64,000 nucleotides of DNA from Macrocystis pyrifera (GCA_031763025.1 JASSKH010000001.1:20127142-20191141); one strand, 5' to 3'; shown: positions 22,586 to 35,269, counted from the stretch's first letter. Notes: a model not told the origin generated them from the letters alone. Translations and numbers: made by a program.

Positions 22586-23129
22586 GCGCCTCTCGACGAG
22601 GGGGAGGTGAGCTTAGGGGGCGTGGAGAAGGGAGAGGCGGGGGTTGCAGCACCAGCAGATTCGCCACCGACAGCAGCAAGCAGCTTGGCCGCCTACAGCT
22701 GCATCTAGATGCCGTTCGTCGAAGGCGAGACGCCTCTTCTAGGCGTTGTGCGAAGAGCTGTCTATTAGTTGCAGTTTGCGAAGAAGAAAGAAGAAAGGTT
22801 GTTTGGCTGTTTGGCTGTTCGGCTGTTTCAAAGAAGAAGGGCTGTTTGCGAAGAGCTGTCTATCAGTCGATCTGTCTGCCAAGAGCTAGCAAGTGACAAC
22901 GACCTCAAAAATCGTAATTATAGTTGTATCTATATATATAGTGTAATCCGTACCTCTGGTACTAATAGTCGTTAATGACAGCAGAACAGCAGACAGCATC
23001 ACAGATCAACCCGCCCGATTGCCGATACCCATTCTCTTTACACCATACCGGCACGGAGGAACACCCTCGTTCCCACTTGACGCAGCACACGAGACACAAG
23101 CAATAACTTTGCCAACTGGTAGGCTCAAA

Positions 23130-24040
23130 GGGGAGAACAGTTTCGTATCGAATCGATTTCAAATCGTTTTTTTTAATGAATCGACGTCAAGGTTCATCTG
23201 ATTGGTAAAAAAAAGAATCACCAAGAAGACATTTGTTATTTGTGGCGAGGCGAGGGCAAGTCGATCCCCTTTGGATTGAACAAGTCCCAAAAGACTTCTT
23301 GCAAAATCGATTCGAATCGATCAGAAATGTAAGGATATCATCCAACTTGCATGACATGTTCGCACTGGGCCAACGCCCCCTATACCAAGTAATCCATCGC
23401 TGTTGAGGAAATTCCGATGGCCACCACCCAGGCAATAAATCGTGAACCTCAACGAGTGGCGACCGGGGCAACAGCCGAGCCCACGGCTACAGACCATAGC
23501 ACCACGTACTCCGGCGGTAGCTCTTGAACAAAACATCATGGCTTCCGTCCGCCCAGTTCTTCCACCAGGTAGATCGGCCAAGCGCTACGAGAAGCAAGCG
23601 ATCGACCCTAAACACGGAGGAAAAACTTAGGACTTGACCATAGCTGCATCGCCGCCGCTGTCCCGCGCGTGGCGTTCAAGGGCTTCCTGCACCCACCCAG
23701 GAGAACCTTAGAGTGGTAGGTAGCTTCCTGGGGTGCGCCGCAGAAAAAAACTGAGGCTGGCGGCGGCGCTCACGCGACGATGCACATCGTCGCTCTCATC
23801 TGCTCTCCTCGGTGCTTGTCGGCCGGATGTTGTGCTAGATGTTGCGTTATTCCAATCTCATACATTTCCTAGAAGGATATGCTGGGATACGTGGTTTCCT
23901 GATAGAAACCAAAGCACGTTTTTTCCCACCAAATCAGTATCCTGCGATTTGAAATCACCAAATCGATTTGAAATCGATTCCAACAGAAAAAAAGTCGATT
24001 CGAAATCGATTCGATTCAAAAGCGTCCTTCGTTAAAAGGG
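23130..24040. mobile_element. Possible hAT-like element with AATCGATTT words
   Basis: Both arms repeat self-complementary words: AATCGATTTCAAATCG and CGATTCGAATCGAT near 23150-23320, and AAATCGATTTGAAATCGATT near 23945-24025. The middle (about 23340-23900) has open frames but no recognised domain. I could not define terminal inverted repeats or a target duplication, so the class is inferred from the word pattern. Confidence 0.35.
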
Positions 24041-24091
24041 GCACTAACGGTCTACACTACAGTAGACTATATCAACAGACAGCCGATATAG

Positions 24092-25284
24092 GAGGCCTGT
24101 GGGTCGGCATGACTTATATTCGCCGACTAGCCATTAGTCGGACTAAAGGTCAGTCGTGAAACGGAGGTGTCCATCCTCCAACTTGTCGAGTTTACTTGAT
24201 TTGTAAAGAGGGCGTTTTTAAGGCGGAATGCAGCTTTTCAACGTGAATCGCTGTGGGCTGCGGATGCCTTCATGCCCTGTGACAGTGCAGCGCGCGGCGG
24301 GCAAATTCTATCAGCACCCAACCACGCAGTCACCGTTGCTGTAGTCGTCACTTTCTACCGTCGATGTGTCCCTCCTCTCGAGGGTTAGAGTTAGGGTGAG
24401 GGTGAATAAACGAACAACATCACCGAGGGATCTACGCCCTGGTGGTATATTTCGTACCAGGTAGTGGTTAACGTCGGATATTGCTGCTGCTGTACTAGCT
24501 TTGGTGTCAGGGGTTCGATTCTGCTCCTGTATGGAGTATGGAGTATGGAGTTTTACCTCTCAAAAATGACACCAACTACTGCTGTCGAGAGCGCCCATTG
24601 TAGCGTAGGTAGATACAATCGATCTGACGCTAGCCGACAAGGGAAGAAAGTGCTGAACCCTTCTCGCGATAAAAGTGCTACTGAAGGCAAGCCACGAGCC
24701 GAAGTGGGGATGGGGGAGAGGGGCGTACTACAGCAGTAAGTGGGCTAGGATCTGACTCACGAGTGGGAGGGAGCAGGAGCATGGAGGGCTGAGAAAGTTA
24801 TGGGGATGGAAAAAAAGTTTTTTCAGTGGATAGTGTGCAATAAAGTATGCACCGGTGCCGTTCAATTGTTGTCAACACTGGATATACGCAGCTTGGTCAT
24901 GAGTTCGCTGCTTCGCTCGTATCTCCGTCAGGTCATGTTGCGATTCAACCGATAGCCGTCACGGTCCTCTAATCCGGGGTAGAGAATTAATTTTTTCGTA
25001 CTTCTCGTTTCGGTACTGTTCTTGCGTAAACTGATTCCGTCTTTTGTGTTGGAAGTTCCGTGAAGCTAGGCCATGTTCATCACTTATAGCGCTAGTCTTG
25101 TGTAAAATGAGAAGCCAATTAGTGCAATTTTGGCCTCCAGTAAAGAAACACAACCCCTCGGACAAGTTTTTTTTTTGCTCGCCTGACTTAGCCGCCTAGC
25201 CGCCAAGTACCGACTAAACTCAGCTAGTCGGATTTGCAGACTAGCGTCTAGTTATCAGTCGTGAAATGCCAACTCACAGGCCTA
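24092..25284. mobile_element. hAT-like element
   Basis: Left end AGGCCTGTGGGTCGGCATGA and right end CACGACTGA...TGCCAACTCACAGGCCTA are inverted and related to the hAT at 15381-16419. Subterminal words GACTAGCC, TTAGTCGGACT and CAGTCGTGAAA recur at both ends. The flanking 8-mers (CGATATAG and CAATTGAG) match at 5 of 8 positions, so the duplication is doubtful. No transposase is seen inside. Confidence 0.55.
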
Positions 25285-25661
25285 CAATTGAGTCCCCCTA
25301 TAGTCCCTTTGTAGTCCCTTTATAGTCCCCTTAGTCTCTCTATTAATAGTCCTTACTACTGTACAGCTGTAGCTTAAGTCAACACTCGCAACCAAGCCGC
25401 AGCAGATACACTACAACAACACAGTTATTTATAGTCACAGTCCCCCGGTACGAAACAGTAGTGACCATTGACATTAACATTAAAATTACCCTGGAAAGCG
25501 TTACACAATCACCACAGCAGCAACCAGGGAAAAACTTGACCGTTGAACAACATAACATCTGCATCGCCAAAGGATGGTCATACGCCATAATACAGCTACT
25601 GTATTATTTCTTATACTACAGCAGTAGATGCTACAAGTGCACTTTACAGAAGCCCGTTTTG

Positions 25662-25720
25662 ACTCTAATTTCAAGTGGTTTGTCCCAGCGACGGGGAGTC
25701 CAGTCCTATAGGGGTTAATA
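25662..25720. mobile_element. piggyBac-like MITE, half copy
   Basis: Right half only: AATTTCAAGTGGTTTGTCCC, GGGGAGTCCAGTCC, then AGGGGTTAA. The terminal GGGGTTAA is preserved as in the complete copies. Confidence 0.55.
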
Positions 25721-25724
25721 GTAG

Positions 25725-26566
25725 TAATAGTACTTAATACTACTAGCGCAACTAATAGTACTCAACATAACCACAAGAAACTGTGAAACAAGAAATGCCA
25801 AAATCGATTTTTGCGCGAAACAAAAAAATAATGACGCATTAAGTTGTTGTGGAACATACCCCGCCTCAAATGAGAATAAGAACACGTGATAATAGAAACT
25901 AGACCTTGGCCCAAAATAAGAGAAGGGCACCCCCAAACTACTCGGAAATAATGTAGTCGTATTTCGCTTTTTTCCCGTATCTGCGAACCGTCCGTATCCC
26001 CGTTTGAGAGCGACATGATCTTATCACCGGATAGGAGCGAAACTCTCTGCAATAAATAAACCTGGTACAGTATTTACATATTCATGCTCGAAGAGTGCAA
26101 AGCCTCGGGACGGGGGAAAAGTCGGGCGAAACCCTGGTTATCCAGGTTTCCGAGCCAGGCCGAATATACCGTCTTCCCTTCTTACGGACCCTTTTGAGCC
26201 GGGTGGGTACTCTACTGCTGTAAACAAATGCTTTTACAAGGGTCTAGACCACAAACAGAATAGTAGGGGTGGTATTCAGTGTACAGTATAGCACTGTGCG
26301 GCCAAAACATTTCTGACTAATGGGGCTCCTGAGCTCAAAATTGACGTCACTGTAGCATACTGCTGTGACGTGATTCCTTGTATCCTCAAGCCATGGGATT
26401 CTTGATCGGAATGCATATGCTCGAATTGATTTCGCAACGTCGGTTTTCGGGCGAGGCCGATTTTGGGTGAGGTCTAAAGACCTCAAACCAGGACCCTCCG
26501 GAAAATAAGAACAGCAGCATACCCCGTACCCGGTAACCTACAGCAGTATTAGTAGATAGCATGCTA
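25725..26566. other. Unassigned sequence
   Basis: No supported gene or repeat family. Confidence 0.35.
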
Positions 26567-26677
26567 TTATTACGGAGGACCATAGTAAATAGGACCAGAT
26601 ATTGTTAGTAAAAATAGGTACATATACAGGTTTTTATGTATACCATAGGTCCTATCAACTATGGTCCCCCGTAATAA
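26567..26677 (+). mobile_element. TA-flanked palindromic MITE, copy 7
   Basis: Ends extended symmetrically to TTATTACGG and CCGTAATAA, with TA on both sides and C before the left TA. This copy may show the full inverted repeat, with the shorter TTACGG ends of other copies as a variant. Confidence 0.85.
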
Positions 26678-26921
26678 TACCTACCAGGTACTGCGGTACT
26701 GCTGTACCCGCCCTACTCTACCGTACTATAGCACGCGCCTGTACTAGAAATAGTATTAATACAAATCGTACAACTATGATACTACAAATAGTATAAAAGG
26801 GTTGCTGGAATTTGGTCTCGTGTGCTGCAGCACTTACTGTACAACACAGTACAGCCCTGCTGTACCAGTACAGAGCACTGCTGTAGAGCACTGTAGGACC
26901 AGCATACGCATATGCCCATAC

Positions 26922-27211
26922 CTGGTGGTGGAAAGGGCGCTCTCCCCGCTGGACGAAGACAGCTCCCACTGTGACGACTCGTCCCGCTCCTTCCGCCCAA
27001 CGTTGATCGACAGCGATATCCCGATCGGGTCCGGAGACGCGGGCGACGGTTTTGCCGAGCCCTGTACGTGTGTCGGGCAGTCGACACTCAAACCCTCAGT
27101 GCTTCCGGTGCCCTGGGTGTGGAGGCTGCTACTCTGAGTGCTTGCGTCCTCACTTTGTTCTGGTTCTTCTGCTTGCGGCAAGATAGGACTGCTAGAGAAT
27201 GACATACTAGC
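26922..27211 (-). CDS. Probable host exon, Ser/Glu-rich protein
   Basis: Flanked in the sense direction by one of the best splice acceptors in the window: a C/T tract of about 35 bases ending TTGCTTGCAG|GCTAG. The donor is CACCAG|GTATGG at 26922. The frame stays open for the whole 290 bp: ASMSFSSSPILPQAEEPEQS..., CPTHVQGSAKPSPASPD, GISLSINVGRKERDESSQWE, SSSSGESALSTTR. It is low-complexity, acidic and serine-rich with no known domain. Met at 27205 could be the start codon if the acceptor closes a 5' UTR intron. Function unknown; neighbouring exons were not found. Confidence 0.5.
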
Positions 27212-27619
27212 CTGCAAGCAAGAGGAAGGGGGCGAGGAGGAGGAGGGGGGGGGGGGTTAGTGTAGCTGCGTCTGAAAAGGAGTTACGGCTTGGAGCAGCA
27301 ATAGCAATAGCGGGGAACAGAAAGCAACAAGAAGAAGCAACGCAACAGTCCTAGCACTATCATCCCGGTACAAGGTTACCACGGCTAGAACGCGACCAGA
27401 AAAGGCGCGACACGACGTCACCATATATAGGCACTATTGTACCCATATTCGCTGATATGTCGTGACCCAACGTCGCCTTATCTAGGCACTACTGTACGCT
27501 TACTACCAGGTTCGTAGGTGATATGGCGTGATCCGGCGTCGCCATATTTAGGCACTGTACCTATATTAGGCGAGTCGCGTTGTATACAACAGTATATATC
27601 GTGTGGTACTACGTCTTAA

Positions 27620-27708
27620 CCCCTTTAGTACCGCAGTCCCGATTTGGGGACAAACCTGTCTAATTCCAAGTGATTTGTCCCCAAAACGGGACTGCGGTAC
27701 TAAAAGGG
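27620..27708. mobile_element. piggyBac-like palindromic MITE with TTAA
   Basis: An 89-bp palindrome starting CCCCTTTAGTACCGCAGTCC and ending with the inverse (GGTACTAAAAGGG). It is flanked by TTAA on both sides (27616-27619 and 27709-27712). The TTAA target and CCC start are the piggyBac superfamily signature. The arms enclose GGGGACAAACC / TGATTTGTCCCC. No coding capacity. Confidence 0.8.
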
Positions 27709-27787
27709 TTAATGGTACCTATAAGACGAGTGGTCGCTATAGCACCGAACAGACAACAACAGAGTACTACTACAGCAATATTATGTG

Positions 27788-28449
<662 letters not shown>

Positions 28450-28945
28450 TAGAAGTGGTAGTTCAATACCGGCCCTCGAATGAGAAACCGGGGTGGCCCT
28501 GGCTGAATTTCTTATTCGAGAATGGGAGCGTTCCACATAAGTTTAGTATAACCGCTCCACACAAACTTATTCCCCCGGAAGTGTTACGGCATGCAGCCTT
28601 ATGACATGCTTTTTTGTCGCTCTCTTGCCTGTGGATGTTTTCTCTATGACAGGGCCGGTACAAAGTGTAGATAGAGATACTCGCCACCAGGATACTGCAC
28701 TGCAGTAGAAACATCCGTACCTGTAGCTCGCTTTCCGATCCTGTAGCGGGCGTGTATTCATTTTTTAGAATGCTACTTTCAGCGAGTACAATGTATAATA
28801 GGATCAGCGCAGAACTGCGGTTTAGGCTCTACTCTACTGCTGCTGTAGATCTACGTTCAGTGTATGTAGTAAAGTAGATCTTGAGAGCTAGCGCCAGCCT
28901 CAATGATGGACTGGTTGCTTCGAGGCTGTAGCCGTATCTGTACTA
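28450..28945. other. Unassigned sequence
   Basis: No gene or repeat family recognised between the microsatellite and the MITE half at 28946. Confidence 0.4.
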
Positions 28946-28999
28946 TTTACGGGGGTCCATAGTTAACAGGACCTATGGTATACGTAAAAAACTATATAA
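28946..28999 (-). mobile_element. TA-flanked palindromic MITE, copy 8, left half
   Basis: TTTACGGGGGTCCATAGTTA after CTA, running to AAAAACTATATA. The other half follows the 4.1-kb element at 33122-33173. The two halves together make one normal MITE, so the large element was inserted into its middle. Confidence 0.85.
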
Positions 29000-29339
29000 A
29001 TACAACTATAATTACGATTTTTGAGGTCGTTGTCACTTGCTAGCTCTTGGCAGACAGACCGACTGATAGACAGCTCTTCGCAAACAGCCCTTCTTCTTTG
29101 AAACAGCCGAACAGCCAAACAGCCAAACAACCTTTCTTCTTTCTTCTTCGCATACTGCAACCAATAGACAGCTCTTCGCACAACGCCTAGAAGAGGCGTC
29201 TCGCCTTCGACGAACGGCATCTAGATGCAGCTGTAGGCGGCCAAGCTGCTGCTGTCGGTGGCGAACCTGCTGATGCTGCAACCCCCGCCTCTCCCTTCTC
29301 CACGCCCCCTAAGCTCACCTCCCCCTCGTCGAGAGGCGC

Positions 29340-29604
29340 GTGGTCCTCGCCCTCTGGCAAGAGAGCGGCAACGACAAAGACCGACCTGGTGCCGGCTGTT
29401 GTTCGCGACCGGTGCACGGACCAGCACTTACTTACTTGCCCAAGAACTCCGCGCCTGGTGGCAAAAACGTGGCCTTCGCCACCTGCGAGGATCTCATGTG
29501 CGATGGTGGCGGGATCATCCTGTATTGGGCAACCAACTGCGAGTTATGTGCTCCCCCGATCAAGGAAGGGACTGTCTCGTACTCCCTCGAGACTGCTGAC
29601 AGTG
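29340..29604 (+). CDS. Zinc-finger exon with Cys pairs, copy B
   Basis: Same protein stretch as 22321-22585, with a few substitutions (for example CELCAPPIKEG here, CELCARPIKEG in copy A). It ends at AGTG|GTGAGT. Both copies keep the reading frame through the cysteine region, so the coding sequence was intact when the element multiplied. The next exon after this donor is not identified. The exon at 32254 starts in a different phase if AG|GTCGG is used, so at least one further exon or another acceptor is needed. Confidence 0.45.
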
Positions 29605-29956
29605 GTGAGTGTCTTGGGTCTATTGTTGAATGCTGTCTGTTGCCAGTACGTTTTTCGGGGGTTTTCAATTGCCTTGTTGCATACAAAGCTACCTCAAAGC
29701 GTTTATTATTTTTTGGACTCATCCATGCTCGTTCTTTCCCCTTCGTGCGTTGCGTCGGCTCCTCTTACACAGTGCACGCGAACGCGCACATGCACAACTG
29801 TTTGCGGGACGTGAACGAAGGAACGGAGGACTCAGCTGTCGCCGTCACCGCTGCACCGAACGATGTGAGTGCTGCTGCTACTGTGGTGCATTTTCGGTGC
29901 ACACGATTTCTGTGTGTACATGTTTTGGTGACCCTACGTACCCCCTTTGCTCGTTT

Positions 29957-29959
<3 letters not shown>

Positions 29960-29993
<34 letters not shown>

Positions 29994-30197
29994 CAGCGCC
30001 ACGCCATGAGTGCTGCTGCTGTGCACCTGCTGCTGCTGTGCACTTGCTGCTGCTGTAGTGCTGCTGCGTTGTTGCCGTGCATCATGCTGGAAGTGTACAT
30101 ATTTTCGGATCGTCAATAAAATTCCGTAGGTTTCGCGATGGCGGCATACCAGGGTACATACATAATGCTTTTTTTCTTCCATATTTTCATATCGTTG

Positions 30198-30231
<34 letters not shown>

Positions 30232-31001
30232 AACGCTGCTGCTGCCAACGCTGCGGCGATTCGTTGCAGCTTCTGCTGCTGCTAATGCTGTAGCTGCTTC
30301 TGCTGCTAATGCTGCCGCAATATCCACTGAATGTTCGTATGTACTCGGATTATTGTTTTTTTTTTGGTCGTTTTTGTACCCAAATGGTTCTTTTGATACG
30401 TGAAAAATATTTTTGTCGTTTTGCTCCTGCATTTTGCGTACGTACTGCTTTTTCTCGTTTTAGGCTTGATCTTTTTTCCTATCGTTGCTATGCTGCTGCT
30501 TGCTGCTGCTGTGGTGCTGCTGCGTTGTTGCCGTACATCATGCTGCACTTGTGTGTGTACATATTTCTGTATCGTCACTGAATTTCCGTAGGTTTTGCGA
30601 TCGCGGTATACCAGGGTACATAGTTTTCTTCTTCCTTATTTTCATATCGTTGGTATATTGCTGCTGCCAACGCGGATCATTGTTTTCGCTGGCCGTTTTT
30701 GTACCCAAATGTTTTTTTTTTATACGTAATAAAAAATATTTTGGTCGTTTTGCTCCTGCATTTTGCGTACGAACTACTTTTTCTCGTATTTTAGCTTGGT
30801 TCTTTTCGTATTGTTGCTATGCTGCTGCTGCTGCTGCGTTGTTGCCGTACAGAATGCGGGGGTGGGTCTATCTATAGTGAGGTACCAAAAATACTTTTCG
30901 GACGGACTCGGGGTACATACTTTTTTTCTTCCTTCTATTCATATCGTTGCTATGCTGCTGCTGCTGCTGCTGCCAACGCTGTGGCGATCCGTTGCTGCTT
31001 C

Positions 31002-31059
<58 letters not shown>

Positions 31060-31448
31060 AGTGGTGCCGCAATTTCACTGAATGTTCGTATGTACTCGGA
31101 TAATTGTGTTTCTTGGTCGTTTTGTCGTTTTGTGGCGCTGCTGCGTTGTTCCCGTACACAACATGCTGGACATGATTCGTGTGCCTATTACACTTGTGCG
31201 TGTGTACATATTTCTGTATCGTCAACGATTTTTTTTTGTGGTGTTGCTGCGTTGTTTCCGTACATCATGTTGGACGTGATTTGTGTGTGTATTACACTCG
31301 TGTGTGTGTACATATTTCTGTATCGTCAATAATTACCGTACGTTTTGCGATTGCGGCAGACCAGGGTACATAGTTTTTTTCTTCCTCCTTTTCATATCGT
31401 TGCTATGCTGCTGCTGCTGCTGCAGCCAACGTTGCGGCGATCCGTTGC

Positions 31449-31479
<31 letters not shown>

Positions 31480-31960
31480 AATGCTAATAATGCTGCCGCA
31501 ATGTTCACTGGATGTTCGCATGTACTCGGATTATTGTTTTTCTTGATCGTTTTTGTACCCAAATGGTCGTTTGGGTACCTGGAAAAAATATTTTGGTCAT
31601 TTTGCTGCTGCATTTTGCGTACGTACTGCTTTTTCTCGTTTTGGGCCTCGTTCTTTCCATACTGCTGCTACGCTGCTGTGGTGCTGCTGCTGCGTTGTAC
31701 ATCATGCTGGCCATTTGTGTGTACATATTTTTGTTTCGCCATGAAATTCCGTAGTTTTTGCGGTCGCGGCATACCAGGGTACATACTTTGTTTCTTCTTT
31801 TTTATCATATCTTTGCTATGCCGCTACTGCTGCCAACGCTGCGGCGATCCATTGCTGCTTCTGCTGCTGCTAATGTTGCTAATGCTGCCGCAACCACTGC
31901 TCGAAGCCGTTGCGGCTGCTGCTGCTGCTGCTGATACTGTGCTATTGCTGGCTCAATATC
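29960..31960 (+). repeat. CTG-rich satellite-like array, copy B
   Basis: Inverted counterpart of the array in copy A. ACCAGGGTAC anchors fall near 30148, 30609, 31361 and 31774, with a worn one near 30911, giving unit lengths of about 300-460 bp. CTG tracts differ in length from copy A, as expected of unstable triplets. Confidence 0.7.
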
Positions 31961-32253
31961 CACTGATTGTTCTTATGTATTCGGATTACTGTTTTTCTTG
32001 GTCGTTTTTGCACCCAAATGGTCGTTTTGGTACGTTAAAAAAAAAAATTGGCTGTTTTCCTGCTGCGTTTTATGCATGTACTTGCTGCTGCTTCTGCTGC
32101 TGCTGCCGTCGTATAGCAAGCGATTACGTACTGCTGTTGTGCCGCTGTAGAGCAGTACAAATAATGAACTCTGCCCCCCCCCCCCCCCTTCCCCCTCCCC
32201 CGCCATTCCCTGCACGCCACTCCCGCCCCGCGCACTCTGTTTACTTCGACCAG

Positions 32254-32416
32254 GTCGGTGGCAAGTGCTACAACTGCCGCCTGACGGACTCCACCATCAA
32301 AGACGGAGACATCATCATCAAGCGCAAGAAGACTCCCTTCCATTTCGCCTGCTCCAGGGCTTCGCGGAATTCCGAAGCAGTACGCCAAGCAGATTGTCTC
32401 CATCCAGGACGAATGA
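32254..32416 (+). CDS. Zinc-finger exon (C-x2-C...H-x2-C), copy B
   Basis: Preceded by a C-run and pyrimidine-rich stretch (32167-32240) and TTCGACCAG, a plausible acceptor. It encodes GGKCYNCRLTDSTIKDGDII and IKRKKTPFHFAC. The one-base register change after HFAC is the same as in copy A. The TGA at 32414 closes the LRGIPKQYAKQIVSIQDE frame. The finger class is inferred from spacing only. Confidence 0.5.
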
Positions 32417-32879
32417 GAGGCAACAAATTGTTCCCACATTTCCCAACATCACGACTATTTCTCCCTACACATACCCAACGGGTTTAACAGCGGACATATC
32501 CACATTCTGGGCCTCCCGCCTCGTTACTACAGCAGCCTGGAAGTCTATTTACATACCATGTCTCATCCAAACTCCTATGCTGGCTAAATCGAAATCGCGG
32601 CCGCCCAGCAACTATACAACATTTCCATAACCGTTGTCGTTGCCGGCACTGCTGCTTTCCCCCTCTGTCCCAAACCTTCCTTGAAACAACAGCCTATATG
32701 TTGTATATCATCCAAATGCCATGCACTACTCCACTCTCTCCCCGCACTGATGAAATATGTTATCCTTATTATTAGACGATTAGACGAATGTCATTCTTAC
32801 TCTTGCGTCACCCGATCCTACGTTTCACATTACATTCACAAAAAAAAACGCTAGTATTACATCCTTCACCGTTTCTTAC

Positions 32880-33090
32880 ACAAATACATTTAGTTTGGTT
32901 GGCTTTGGGTATTGCCCCAATTGCGATATAACTGCAATTGGCGTCATAACATTTAGTTTGGTTGGCTTTGGGCTATTACCCAAATTGCAATACAACTGCA
33001 ATTGGCGTCAAAGCCCAAAGCCAACCAAAACTGCAATTGGCGTCATAGCCCAAAGCCAACCAAACTAAATGTATTTGTACAAGAAACGAC
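32880..33090. repeat. Fold-back end of the 4.1-kb element, copy B
   Basis: Inverted counterpart of 18890-19100, with the same TTTAGTTTGGTTGGCTTTGG arms. Confidence 0.7.
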
Positions 33091-33121
33091 GGAATACCCA
33101 CTCCGAAGGAAAGCCTTGTAT

Positions 33122-33173
33122 TTAACTATTTTTACTAACAAAATTTGGTCCCGTTAACTATGGACCCCCGTAC
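33122..33173 (-). mobile_element. TA-flanked palindromic MITE, copy 8, right half
   Basis: Continues MITE copy 8: TTAACTATTTTTACTAAC to TGGACCCCCGTAC. A TATTAATA word follows directly (33174). Confidence 0.85.
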
Positions 33174-33356
33174 TATTAATAACATGATTCCGCTTGAACT
33201 GTTGCTGTTGCTGTTGCTGTTGCTGCTGTTATCGTTCTTGTGGCTACTGGTGCTGTTTCCATGTTCGCTTTTCTGCTACAAGGGGGCAGGTCAGCACAGC
33301 ATACAAACACGAACGAGTATTTTTCCTCCCAAGTGTTTCGGTCCGTTTTGCTGCTA

Positions 33357-33462
33357 TTTAAAGGGGTCTATAGTTAACAGGACCTATGGCATACATAAAA
33401 ACCTACATATTTAGGCATTTTTACTAACAAGATTTGGTCCTGTTTACTATGGTCCCCCGTAA
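33357..33462 (-). mobile_element. TA-flanked palindromic MITE, copy 9
   Basis: Left end worn (TTTAAAGGGGTCTATAG) after CTA. Right end GGTCCCCCGTAA followed by TA. Confidence 0.8.
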
Positions 33463-33469
33463 TATTAAC

Positions 33470-34745
33470 ACAGCTGTAGCAGCAGCAGTATGATATATTA
33501 ATAGCATGCGTATACGGCGGGTTTCCCATCACTTGGAACACGATGCGCCTTCCAGTGCGAAACGTATGAAAATGATATACAGCAGTAGTATTAATAGTTA
33601 CTTTCTATACCAGGACCTGATGGTGTTCTTATTCCGGGCGATCCAGGGGCGCACGCACGACAAGCAGACACGAAGACAAAAAACACTCCTGAAAAGGTAA
33701 TAACGACAAACGAACAATTACTATAGTGGATTCGGATTTCTGGACGAACTTACGAGAAACGCACTATTTTCACAAAATATTTTTACTTACTGTAGTTTTA
33801 GTGCACTCTCCCCTTTTTGGGGTCTCGAAAAAGGATACATGGTGGGGGGTGTAGTTTTTTTTCAAGTGCACAACACGGCGATCCGGGAACAAATCCTAAC
33901 TTATGATACTGCCTGTACCTTGGGTTAGGGTTACTGTTAGCTCTACGTCGGCGGGTGATGTAATACCAGGTACTTCTTGGATCATATGGTTATCATTATA
34001 CCCCTATTATTAGTAGTAGCCCCCAAACCCTTTTCACCGTCCAAACTGAAGACATACATACGGACGGAACGCGCGCTACATGACATTTCGCGAAGCAAGG
34101 GCTTCTTTCTCGCGGTAGACCACCGCAACAACTGCTGTGCCTTGAGGTAGAGTTGGCGCAACTGGTTGCGAGAATGCCGACCTCACTCCTGTGTCGGATA
34201 CCTTCCAAACGTAATTAAATGCTGCAGACTGCAAACAAACGTAACTAAACGCTGAGACGCTGCTTGTGTGTAAGATCGGTCATGAAACGGAAGTGTGACC
34301 GGTCATGTATAGTTTCGTCAGAGTAAAATTACTGACCAGATACCCTGGCATGCCTCTACTGAGACGTAAAAATTCTAGCTGGAATATGACATCGCTACAG
34401 CACCCCTCCGCGGTTGAGCTGTCCTAAAATCGCTAAATATAGACTGTCTCGGGGCTCGAGGCCTTCCCTTGCAATCGCAAAGCAACGACCGTTCCTGGCA
34501 TCAGTCTCGGAGATGGTACCATTAAACAAGTGTATCGTACCAGCACAGCTACCATGCGTACTGCTCAATCACGGCATGGCGGATGCTGCCAACCTCCTGC
34601 GGCCGTCACACAATTACGGACATTTTACTGCTGTAGTAGTTCGACTGGCACTGATGAGAGCAGTCGTAGGAAATTGTCTGTTTTTTTCAGGCACGTGCGT
34701 TTCACTTGCAATACTAGTGGTACGACAACGCCTGACCCTAACTTT
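33470..34745. other. Unassigned sequence
   Basis: No supported gene. TATTAATA words occur near 33497 and 33590, and TACCAGGTA near 33966. Confidence 0.4.
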
Positions 34746-34749
34746 TTTT

Positions 34750-35200
34750 CAGGGTTCTTTACGGTGCGGTTTTTCCTATCGGTTCGGTGCGGTCCGGTGC
34801 GGTTCGGTGCGGATAGCCGCACCGCACCGCATCGTAGGTTTTACGAAATGGGAAAACCGCACCGAACCGCACCGTAGGACTTCAAATATAATCGAACCGC
34901 ACCGTAGGGTTCCCGACATCTGAAAACCGCACCGAGCCGCACCGTAGCATTTATGATATTTTTAAACCGCACCGAAACGCACCGTAAGATTGCTGATTTC
35001 TTAAAACCGCACCGAACCGCACCGTAGGAATGCCATCGAAACCGCACCGCACTGTGTGCGTCAAGATACGGTGACAAAAACCGTAGATCGGTTACTTGAC
35101 GGTGCGGTTGACTTGAAACCGTAGAAAAACCGCCGTTCCATCGCGCGGAACGGTGCAATAGGGTCACGGTTTCGCACGGCTCATGACTGTTTCTGCACGG
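34750..35200. mobile_element. hAT-like repeat with ACCGCACCG words
   Basis: Starts CAGGGTTCTTTACGGTGCGG. The interior repeats AACCGCACCGAACCGCACCG-type blocks, each followed by TAGGA and ~12 variable bases, with a period of about 35-40 bp. The first ~60 bp carry the inverse word CGGTGCGGTTCGG. The right end is unclear. The same words fill 36960-37350. Confidence 0.55.
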
Positions 35201-35269
35201 TTTCGTGTCAAAAGTGTACCCGCTGACTCGTGGTTGATACTATGGTATTTCATATTTTGAATATTTTCG

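Larger units (their letters stand above)
18845..22929 (-). mobile_element. 4.1-kb zinc-finger-bearing element, copy A
   Basis: One of two near-identical copies. The other, 29000-33121, is in inverted orientation. Both copies have ends ATACAAGGCTTTCC and ATACAACTATAATTACG (read inward), so the shared inverted end is only ATACAA. Flanks are unrelated between copies: a TA microsatellite here and the centre of a MITE for copy B, so the similarity marks a mobile unit, not a simple duplication. In the sense direction the order is zinc-finger exon, ~2.6 kb of CTG-rich repeat array, second zinc-finger exon, then a fold-back end. I recognise no transposase. Copies differ by point changes, CTG-tract lengths and small indels, including a TATTAATA gain at about 21741. 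Confidence 0.75.
29000..33121 (+). mobile_element. 4.1-kb zinc-finger-bearing element, copy B
   Basis: Inverted copy of 18845-22929, about 4.12 kb. It sits inside MITE copy 8. The boundaries are exact because the MITE sequence resumes at once on both sides: AAAACTATATA on the left and TTTAACTATTTTTACTAAC on the right. Any target duplication is short and A/T-only and cannot be resolved. Order in the plus direction: end ATACAACTATAATTACG, zinc-finger exon, repeat array, second zinc-finger exon, fold-back end, end GGAAAGCCTTGTAT. Confidence 0.8.
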
